A stretch of 39,802 bases of DNA from Candidatus Ozemibacter sibiricus. GTDB taxonomy: Bacteria > Muiribacteriota > Ozemobacteria > Ozemobacterales > Ozemobacteraceae. Where the stretch lies: assembly GCA_003327425.1 (NCBI GenBank), contig QOQW01000035.1, positions 1-39,802 of the forward strand, given 5' to 3'. Below the pieces are notes generated by a model. It was not told where the DNA came from. It did not search any database and saw only the letters and a list, made by a program, of their open reading frames with translations. This document shows positions 15,043-21,838 of the stretch, piece after piece. Positions within the stretch are counted from its first letter, which is position 1; every line of letters starts with the position of its first letter. The position numbers were made by a program, and so were the translations under genes.

Positions 15043-17481
15043 ATGGATCCGCTCCGGACCCTGTTCGCCGATCTCCATTCCCCCGATCCCGCCATCCGGT
15101 TTTCGGTGCTGTCGCGGATCGAGGATCTGGAGTGGAACGAGCAGCAGATCGCGACCCTCCGGGAGCTGGCCGCGCAGGAACGGGATCCCGGCACCCGGTT
15201 CCACATGCAGAAGATCCTGGCCCGCATCGAGCGGGAGCGCGGCGGCCAGCGACCCGCTCCGGCCGCCACCGCGCAGCAGATCGAAGGATTGCTGCAGAAT
15301 GCGCACCGGGATGACCTGAGCCTGGCCCTCCTGCTGGAATCGCTGCCGCGCGCCGAAGCCCCCCTGGTGGTCATGGCGCTGCGCGACATCGACTGGACGA
15401 ACTTCGAGGCGCCGCTCCTGCCGTTCATCCTGCGCTTCCTGAAGCAATATGGCTCGCCGGCCGATGTTCCCCGGATCGAAACCCTCTGCCGGCACCCCGA
15501 CCCCCGGGTGCTGGCCGAAGCGGTCGAGGCTCTCGAGAAGCTCAACCCCGAACGTCTCAAGGATCTGATCGTTCCGCTCCTGGTCAATCCGGTGCACGGG
15601 ATCCGGTCTCGGGCCGTCCGCCTGCTCTACCGCTGGGACCCGCAGGAAGCGATGCTGCATTTCGAAGCGATGCTCTTCTCGGAAGATCCCGAAGATCGGC
15701 AGGCGGCCCTGTTCCATGCCTTCTTCTTCCCGTTCGCCGAGATCGAGCCGCTGCTGCTGAAGTTCCTCGGCATCGAAAACGACCTGGCCATGCTCGAACG
15801 GGCCGGGCTGCTGTTTCGAGCGAATCCCACCCCCGACGAGCCTCTACGCCTGCTCGAAGCCCGGGAAGCCAGCCTGGGCGAGAAGAAACGGGTGATCGGC
15901 GAGATCCTGACCGGCGTGGTCGATTCGCTGTACCAGGCCGGTCTCGTCGCCAAGCGCCCTGCCGAGCTGCTCGCCGAGCTGGAAGGCCAGTTCTTCCAGC
16001 GGCGCACCGTGCAGCTCATCGACAGCTGCCAGCTCTCCCTGCGCTCCGCTGACCCCCAGGAGCGGCGCGAAGCCGCGATGCGCCTGGCCGAACTGTTCCA
16101 GCGCGGCTTCAAAGAGACCAGGCCGATCCTCGAAGCCTGGCTGCAGACCGAATCCGACCCTGCCCTGCGGGAAGCGCTGCTCACTCGACTCGGCCCCGCC
16201 TTCACCCCGCCCGTCCGGCCGGGATCGCCGGTCGCCGCCTCGCTTCCCGAGACCCATGCGGCCGGCGCTCCGACCGAAACGATGCTCCAAGAAGCGCCGT
16301 CGGAGATCGACCTCAGTCTGGCCCCCCCCGCCCAGCGGCTCCGCATTCTCGCCAATCTCAACCGGGGCGGTCTGCGACGGGTCCGCAGCTGTCTGCCGGC
16401 GCTCCTGCGCACCGGAACGGGCGAAGAGAAGGCTTTGCTGCTGCAAGCGCTCGGCCGGTGCGGCGACAAGGGAGACGCCGCCATCGCTCTGGGCGGCCTG
16501 AACGACGCCGACCCCCGGATCATCGTCACCGCCATCGAAGTCCTGCGCGATCTCGATCCCGACCTGCTGAGCCCCCACCTGCCACGCCTGATCCAGCACG
16601 CCACCGACGAGGTGCGGGCCGCGGCGGTGCGGGTGTTCGCTCTCTTCGACAAGAAGCAGGCCCTCTCTCTGGTCGAGAAGATGCTGTTCTCGCTGCAGCC
16701 CAAGCAGCGCAGCCTCGCCATCTTCAGCGCCGCGCAGCTCGATTTTCCGTCGGTGCGCGATCTGTTGCTGCGCGCCCTCGAGAAGGAACAGATCGCCGAG
16801 AATGCCCGCCAGATCTGCTCCATCCTGCGGGCCCATCTCGAGGAAGAGCTGTTCTTCGCGCTGCATGCCGCCGTCCGATCGGCTCCCGACGCCACCCGGG
16901 AGGTACTGCAGGCCTTCGTCCACGAGGCCGCTGCCACCCTCATCCGGGACCGCCGGACCCGCTGGTCGCGCCCTGAGGAGCTGGTGGCCGAAGCCGAGCG
17001 CCGCACCGCGGCCGCCACGCAACGCCAGCAGCAAGCCCAGCCTTCGTATGCCCTCAAGAACATCCAGAAGATCCGACAACAGCAGATGGCGGCTGAAACG
17101 CCCCGGATCGACCCCGGCCTGGTCCAGTTCGCCGTGGTCGCCTTCAGCATCGGAGCCGTGCTGACCGCGTTGATCTGGTTCCTGTTCCTGGCCCCTGCTC
17201 CTCCCCCGACCACCACGGGTGGAGAAGTCCCGGCGGCGCGTCCCGCCAGCCCGCCGTTCGACCGGACCGCCCGCAACATCGAAGGACAGATCACCGAAGC
17301 CAATGAGCAGACCCAGACCCTTCGGGTCGTCGTTCCGGGCGACCCCCCGGAAACCTTCCTCATCGAATTCCGCGATTCGGGGCTGAGCATGCCGCCGGCC
17401 GGCAGTCGATTCCGCGGCCAGATCCGCCCGCTCGGCCGGGAAGGCGACGTGATCCGCTGCGAAGTTCTGGCGGTCTACTGA
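15043..17481 (+). CDS. HEAT-repeat protein with C-terminal membrane anchor
   Basis: An 812-residue protein. Residues about 1-650 are paired helices of HEAT/armadillo type with recurring D-P-x-x-R and L-x-x-L signatures (for example LHSPDPAIRFSVLSRIEDLE, LLVNPVHGIRSRAVRLLYRW, GLNDADPRIIVTAIEVLRDL, IQHATDEVRAAAVRVFALFD). A Q/A-rich linker leads to one transmembrane helix at about 692-718 (FAVVAFSIGAVLTALIWFLF). About 90 residues follow on the other side of the membrane: a Pro/Ala linker and a small beta-rich domain (NIEGQITEANEQTQTLRVVV) that may be OB-like. With no N-terminal signal the HEAT solenoid should be cytoplasmic, forming a scaffold that reaches across the membrane. GAGG lies only 2 nt before the ATG. 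Last gene of the block. Confidence 0.78.
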   Translation: MDPLRTLFADLHSPDPAIRFSVLSRIEDLEWNEQQIATLRELAAQERDPGTRFHMQKILARIERERGGQRPAPAATAQQIEGLLQNAHRDDLSLALLLESLPRAEAPLVVMALRDIDWTNFEAPLLPFILRFLKQYGSPADVPRIETLCRHPDPRVLAEAVEALEKLNPERLKDLIVPLLVNPVHGIRSRAVRLLYRWDPQEAMLHFEAMLFSEDPEDRQAALFHAFFFPFAEIEPLLLKFLGIENDLAMLERAGLLFRANPTPDEPLRLLEAREASLGEKKRVIGEILTGVVDSLYQAGLVAKRPAELLAELEGQFFQRRTVQLIDSCQLSLRSADPQERREAAMRLAELFQRGFKETRPILEAWLQTESDPALREALLTRLGPAFTPPVRPGSPVAASLPETHAAGAPTETMLQEAPSEIDLSLAPPAQRLRILANLNRGGLRRVRSCLPALLRTGTGEEKALLLQALGRCGDKGDAAIALGGLNDADPRIIVTAIEVLRDLDPDLLSPHLPRLIQHATDEVRAAAVRVFALFDKKQALSLVEKMLFSLQPKQRSLAIFSAAQLDFPSVRDLLLRALEKEQIAENARQICSILRAHLEEELFFALHAAVRSAPDATREVLQAFVHEAAATLIRDRRTRWSRPEELVAEAERRTAAATQRQQQAQPSYALKNIQKIRQQQMAAETPRIDPGLVQFAVVAFSIGAVLTALIWFLFLAPAPPPTTTGGEVPAARPASPPFDRTARNIEGQITEANEQTQTLRVVVPGDPPETFLIEFRDSGLSMPPAGSRFRGQIRPLGREGDVIRCEVLAVY

Positions 17482-17503
17482 GTCTGTTCCTCCATCTGGG
17501 GCC

Positions 17504-17524
17504 AGCGGCCGGTTCCCGGCCGCT
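17504..17524 (+). terminator. Perfect 9-bp hairpin after HEAT-repeat gene
   Basis: AGCGGCCGG-TTC-CCGGCCGCT begins 22 nt after the stop codon. The stem is perfect and GC-rich. No T-run follows, so it may be a weak or factor-assisted terminator or an mRNA 3'-end stabiliser. Confidence 0.5.
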
Positions 17525-17546
17525 CCCTAACGTGGAACCGCCGAGT

Positions 17547-17575
17547 TTGACAACCCCTTGGGCCAGCGGTAGCAT
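17547..17575 (+). promoter_or_regulatory. Promoter of STAS gene, positioned for a leaderless mRNA
   Basis: TTGACA at 17547-17552, 17-nt spacer, TAGCAT at 17570-17575. The ATG of the STAS gene is at 17582, where transcription should start, so the message would have no leader or only one or two bases. No Shine-Dalgarno sequence exists in the 6 nt between. Confidence 0.75.
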
Positions 17576-17581
17576 GCCTCC

Positions 17582-17938
17582 ATGCCGACGTTCACCTGCC
17601 AGGCCGAAGCCCGGGGAACGATCTGCCTCATCCGCACCAACGGCTATCTCGATGAAGCGGGCGGACGGGTGCTCGCCGAGACGGTCGGGCAGTGGCTTCC
17701 CAAGGGCATTCGTCACTTCGTCCTGAATTTCCAGGGGTCGCCCGTCATCAATTCCCAGGGCATCGCGCAGCTCATCGAATTGTCCGAGATCGTGGTCGAT
17801 GAGAAGAAGGGCGGGCTGGCCTTCGTGGGGTTGAATGAGCTGACGATGGGGGTCTTCCGGATGGTAGGGCTGCTGAAGGTCGGCCAGGCCTTCCCCGACG
17901 AAGCGTCCGCCCTCGAAGACCTCGCCTCGCAGGGCTGA
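17582..17938 (+). CDS. STAS-domain anti-sigma factor antagonist
   Basis: A 118-residue single-domain protein of the SpoIIAA/RsbV type. Core strand FVLNFQGSPVINSQGIAQLI contains the phospho-acceptor region; canonical D-S-S-G is replaced by N-S-Q-G, keeping the Ser expected to be phosphorylated by an anti-sigma kinase. In partner switching the unphosphorylated form binds the anti-sigma factor and frees a sigma factor or another regulator; a PP2C phosphatase such as the one at 21839-24703 would reactivate it. No kinase or sigma gene is in this window. The start is fixed by the promoter, whose -10 box ends 6 nt before the ATG. The flagellin gene follows at 87 nt with its own promoter-like element. 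Confidence 0.88.
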   Translation: MPTFTCQAEARGTICLIRTNGYLDEAGGRVLAETVGQWLPKGIRHFVLNFQGSPVINSQGIAQLIELSEIVVDEKKGGLAFVGLNELTMGVFRMVGLLKVGQAFPDEASALEDLASQG

Positions 17939-17973
17939 GCAACCCTTCTGGCCTCCTGCCCATCGCGCTAAAA

Positions 17974-18003
17974 TTGGACATCACCGGATTCCCCGGATAT
18001 ATT
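17974..18003 (+). promoter_or_regulatory. Putative flagellin promoter
   Basis: TATATT at 17998-18003 is a good -10 match, with TTGGAC at 17974-17979 (18-nt spacer) as a poorer -35. I do not find a clear sigma-28 flagellar consensus here, although TAAAATT (17969-17975) could be a partial -35 of that type. Confidence 0.5.
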
Positions 18004-18025
18004 TAAGGGGAGCGAGGTACACACC

Positions 18026-18811
18026 ATGATGGTCGACCGAACCGCAACCACCATTGCGACCACCCTCAGCAACATCCAGGATGCCCAGGCCCGCACCCTC
18101 GAGCGCATCGCCACCGGCAAGCAGATCCTGAGCGGCGCCGACGACCCGGCGGGGTTGGCGATGACCATGACCCTCGAAGCCCAGATGCGGGGGCTCAATC
18201 AGCAGATCACCATCCGCCAGGATGAGATCTCGCTGCTGCAAACCGCCGAAGGCGCCCTCGGCACCACCGGCGAGATGATCCAGCGCCTGCGCGAACTGGC
18301 GGTCCAGGCGGCCAACGGCACCCTGACCCCCACCGACCGTCAGGCCATCCAGGCCGAGATCGGGCAATTGAACGAAGCGATCACCCGGGTGGCCACCGAC
18401 ACCCAGTATAATACCCGACCGCTGCTCAACGGCACATTCTCGATGCAGCTGCAGAACGGCAACGTGCTGTCGATCCCCGGCATGGCCGCTTCCGACCTGC
18501 GCACCGCCACCATCGACGTCACCACCCCGGGCGGGGCCCAGGCGGCGGTGGCCACGGCCGATCAGGCCCTGCAGACGGTGACCGGCACGCGCTCGACCAT
18601 CGGGGCCGTCATCAACGGTCTCACCTCCGAGATCCAGGGCCTGCAGAACCAGTATGCCAACACGGTGGCGGCCACCGCCCAGATCGCCGACGCCGACATC
18701 GCTCGGCAGCTCATCGCGCTGACGACCCAGCGCCTCCAGTCCGAAGCCGCCCTGCGCACCTTCAAGATCGACGACCAGATGCGCGGCTCGGTCCTCAAAC
18801 TGCTGGGCTGA
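18026..18811 (+). CDS. Minimal flagellin
   Basis: A 261-residue flagellin, exported by the flagellar type III apparatus and polymerised into the filament. The N-terminal D0/D1 helices are conserved (LERIATGKQILSGADDPAGL, then IRQDEISLLQTAEGALGTTG and NTRPLLNGTF), as is the C-terminal helix (IADADIARQLIALTTQRLQS, ending SVLKLLG). Only about 50 residues lie between them, so the variable D2/D3 domains are absent and the filament surface would be smooth. GAGG at 18014-18017 precedes tandem ATGs at 18026 and 18029. No other flagellar genes are in the window; a strong terminator follows. A hook-associated FlgL-like role is less likely given the size and the typical flagellin ends. Confidence 0.93.
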   Translation: MMVDRTATTIATTLSNIQDAQARTLERIATGKQILSGADDPAGLAMTMTLEAQMRGLNQQITIRQDEISLLQTAEGALGTTGEMIQRLRELAVQAANGTLTPTDRQAIQAEIGQLNEAITRVATDTQYNTRPLLNGTFSMQLQNGNVLSIPGMAASDLRTATIDVTTPGGAQAAVATADQALQTVTGTRSTIGAVINGLTSEIQGLQNQYANTVAATAQIADADIARQLIALTTQRLQSEAALRTFKIDDQMRGSVLKLLG

Positions 18812-18865
18812 TCACCCTACCGACGGCCGTTCCTCGGCGGCTGGCCGCCTGGCGATCATCCGCTC

Positions 18866-18894
18866 TACCCACCTCGAGAGGCGGGTATTTTTTT
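18866..18894 (+). terminator. Rho-independent terminator of flagellin
   Basis: Stem TACCCACCTC (18866-18875) pairs with GAGGCGGGTA (18878-18887) with one mismatch and a tight loop, followed by seven T (18888-18894). It sits 55 nt after the flagellin stop. Confidence 0.88.
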
Positions 18895-18988
18895 CCCGCC
18901 AGTCGGCAACCTTTCCGCACCGCCATGCGGCGGCTCGAGGCTGGGCGCCCCCCTCCCGAGGCGGGGGCGACCGCTCGCTCTGCCGCGG

Positions 18989-21736
18989 TCACCGGCGGCG
19001 GGGAACCGGACCACGCTGCGGCGGGGCGGTCAACGGATCTTCGGGCCAGGGATGGCGCGGGTACTGGGCGCGCATCTCGCGCCGCAGGGCCGGGTACCCG
19101 GTGGCCCAGAAGCTGCGCAGATCCTGGGTGATCTGGAGCGGCCGCCCCGCCGGGGACAGCAGATGGATGAGCACCGGGATGCGTCCTCCCAGTCGCGGCG
19201 TTTCGAGCAGACCGAACAGCTCCTGCAGCTTGACACGCAGGATGGGGGGGCCCGCTTCCTGGTAGAGCAGGCGAATCCGGCTCCCCGAAGGAACCGTGAT
19301 CCTCTCTGGGACATGGGTCTCGAGCGCCCGGCGCACGGCCGGGGGCAGATGGGCCTCGACGAAGCGGGCGAGATCGACCTGCCGCACCTCTTCCAGGCTG
19401 CGACACCCGGCGACGAGGGCGTCCAGGCGGTCGAGCAGCCAGGGCAGTCCGATCTCAGGCACTTCGGCAAAGCCGGGCAGGGTGCGCAGCAGAGCCACCC
19501 GCCAACGGATCTGATCGAAGGCATCCGAGCCGGCCAGGATCGCCGCGGGATCGCGCCGGATCTCGGCCATCAGCGCCGCTTCGACCGCCGGGCCGTCTTC
19601 GGGCCGCAGCGGGACGACCTGCTCCTCGAGCAGCAGGTCGCTGAAGTAGACCCGACGGCGGGCCACGACGGCTTGGCGCTCGGCCTCGAAGAAGACCTCC
19701 CGTTCACGCCGCATCAGGTGGGGAAACACCTGCTCGAGCCAGGCGCGCTCGATGTGGCTGGCCCACCGGATCAGGCCCTCGTTGCCGTAGCCATGCGCGG
19801 CGCCATCGGCGGCCACCACGATGATCAGTTCCGAGTCGCGCACCGCGCTGCCCGCGCCGAGACGCAGGCCGCGGCCGCCGACCATGGTGTACTGGATGAC
19901 CTCGCCGCCCCCGGCCCGGGGCCGGCGGCGAGCCACCCGGTCGGGAAACCCATGGAGCAGCAACGGCAGCAGTCGCTCTTCGCGATCCGGGGCAGAGACG
20001 GCGGCCCGACCAGCCCCGCCCGTCGGCCTCTCTGAGGAAGAGTCAGGCCGCCCATCGCGCCCGGCCAAGCGGCTAGCGCCCCTGGACTCGTCCGGCCCTC
20101 CCCCGGCGGCGACACTCTGGCCCCTGGGCTTGTCCAGCTTGTCCGGGTTCCCTCCGGCGGGGGGGGGTACCAACCGCCGGGTCAGGCGGGCCAGCTGCCG
20201 GGCCACTTCATCGACGCGAGCCGCCACCCGCAGGTCGACCGTCGACGAGCGGCCTTTGAAGTCGGCGGCACGGGCCTCCTGCAACAGATCGAGCCGCCAC
20301 AAAAAATCGCTGCGGCCCAGCGAGGGCGACGGCCCCCGGGTCTCGTCCCGCAGGGCCAGATCGCGCTCGCTGAGCAGCGCCGCCAGGTCGGCCGCCACCT
20401 CGCCCAGCCCTTCGCCCGCCGCGGCGACCAGCAGGCGGGCCAGGCGCGGCGCTACGGGCAGCTCGAGCATCTGCCGCCCGAGCGGAGTGATGGCCCCCAT
20501 CGCGTCGATCGCTCCCAGGCCGCGCAGCAGCGTCCGCGCCGCTTCCAGCGCCGGGGCGGGTGGCGGCTGGAACCAGTCGACCGCGGCCGGGTCGGTTTTT
20601 CCCCACCCGGCCAGGTGCAGCACCGCCTCGGCCAGATCGACCCGCGCGATCTCGGGGGTGGTCGAGGCCGGCCGCCACCGATGGTCGGCTTCGGTCCAGA
20701 GCCGATAGACCCGCCCGGGCCCCAACCGGCCCGCCCGCCCGGCGCGCTGATCGGCGCTGGCCCGGCTGATCGGCTCCAGCTCGAGCCGTTCGAGCCCGAT
20801 GGCGGGGTCGAGCCGCACCGTGCGGCACCAGCCGGTATCGATGACGGTGGTGATGCCCTCGATGGTCAGCGAGGTTTCGGCGATGTTGGTGGCCAGCACC
20901 ACCTTGCGGCGCCCCGGCTGGGGGCGGATCGCCTGGTCTTGCCGCTCGAGGGGCAGACTGCCATGCAGCGGAACGACCAGCAGCTCTCGCGACAGCCCGT
21001 CTTCGTCGAGCAGATCCTGCGTGCGGGCGATCTCGCCCGCCCCGGGCAGGAAGACCAGCAGATCGCCCCCGCCCGGCTCGGCCGCCACGACCCGGCGCAC
21101 CGCCGCGGCCGCGGCCCGGGCGATCTGCGACTCGACCACCGGACGGTCGAGCCATGTCACCTCGACCGGGTGCAGGAAGCCATGCCCTTCGATCAGCGGA
21201 CAGCCGCCCAGATAGCGCCGAACGGGCTCGGCCTCGAGGGTGGCCGACATGACCAGGATCCGCAGGTCGGGCCGCACCGTCTGCTGGATCTCCCGCGCCA
21301 TGGCCAGGCCCAGATCGGAATGCAGACTGCGTTCATGGAACTCATCGAAGATCAGCACCCCGACCTCTTCGAGGAAGGGATCGGTCTGCAGACGGCGCGT
21401 CAGCAGGCCTTCGGTGACCACTTCGATGCGGGTGCGCGGTCCCACACAGGACTGGAAGCGAACCCGAAAGCCGACGGTCTCACCCAGGGGCGTGCCGTGC
21501 AGGGCGGCCATCCGACGAGCGGCGTTGAGCGCGGCGAGCCGCCGCGGCTGCAGCATCAGGATGCGCCGGTCGCCGAGCCAGGGCTCGTCGAGCAGGGCGA
21601 GCGGCACGAGGGTGGTCTTCCCCGCTCCCGGCGACGCCACCAGGACGGCGGCGTTGCCCTCGCGCAGCGCCTGCTGCAAAGCGGGGAGTTCGGCGGCGAT
21701 CGGCAAGGCCGCCAGCGCGCAAGCGGCCTCTTTCAC
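18989..21736 (-). CDS. hrpB: ATP-dependent helicase HrpB (DEAH/RHA-type)
   Basis: A 915-residue superfamily 2 helicase. Walker A SPGAGKTT (35-42), DEFH box (131-134, the HrpB variant of DEAH), SAT (164-166), TNIAETSLTI (motif V) and DQRAGRAGR (329-337, motif VI) are intact; the C-terminal HrpB domain ends PWPEDPLTAPPQRG. The usual length is about 800-850, and the extra comes from a low-complexity Gly/Pro/Ser/Arg insert at about 524-584. HrpB proteins are thought to act on RNA or RNA-protein complexes; exact bacterial roles are poorly defined. The start is a GTG at 21736 with AGGAG 6 nt upstream. It lies 102 nt after the phosphatase gene on the same strand. Cytoplasmic. Confidence 0.95.
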   Translation of the reverse strand: MKEAACALAALPIAAELPALQQALREGNAAVLVASPGAGKTTLVPLALLDEPWLGDRRILMLQPRRLAALNAARRMAALHGTPLGETVGFRVRFQSCVGPRTRIEVVTEGLLTRRLQTDPFLEEVGVLIFDEFHERSLHSDLGLAMAREIQQTVRPDLRILVMSATLEAEPVRRYLGGCPLIEGHGFLHPVEVTWLDRPVVESQIARAAAAAVRRVVAAEPGGGDLLVFLPGAGEIARTQDLLDEDGLSRELLVVPLHGSLPLERQDQAIRPQPGRRKVVLATNIAETSLTIEGITTVIDTGWCRTVRLDPAIGLERLELEPISRASADQRAGRAGRLGPGRVYRLWTEADHRWRPASTTPEIARVDLAEAVLHLAGWGKTDPAAVDWFQPPPAPALEAARTLLRGLGAIDAMGAITPLGRQMLELPVAPRLARLLVAAAGEGLGEVAADLAALLSERDLALRDETRGPSPSLGRSDFLWRLDLLQEARAADFKGRSSTVDLRVAARVDEVARQLARLTRRLVPPPAGGNPDKLDKPRGQSVAAGGGPDESRGASRLAGRDGRPDSSSERPTGGAGRAAVSAPDREERLLPLLLHGFPDRVARRRPRAGGGEVIQYTMVGGRGLRLGAGSAVRDSELIIVVAADGAAHGYGNEGLIRWASHIERAWLEQVFPHLMRREREVFFEAERQAVVARRRVYFSDLLLEEQVVPLRPEDGPAVEAALMAEIRRDPAAILAGSDAFDQIRWRVALLRTLPGFAEVPEIGLPWLLDRLDALVAGCRSLEEVRQVDLARFVEAHLPPAVRRALETHVPERITVPSGSRIRLLYQEAGPPILRVKLQELFGLLETPRLGGRIPVLIHLLSPAGRPLQITQDLRSFWATGYPALRREMRAQYPRHPWPEDPLTAPPQRGPVPRRR

Positions 21737-21838
21737 CTGAACTCCTGGCTCCCCATGGGCATGATCATGCCGGTCACTTCCGCCTCAAGCCGGTCCCCCT
21801 CGCCCGCGGCCCTCCCCCCATCGGTCTGCCCGCGCGGC

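Noticed and set aside
17960-18010. Sigma-28 (FliA) promoter for flagellin
   Set aside because: Only a partial TAAAATT -35-like element is present, without GCCGATAA at the right distance.
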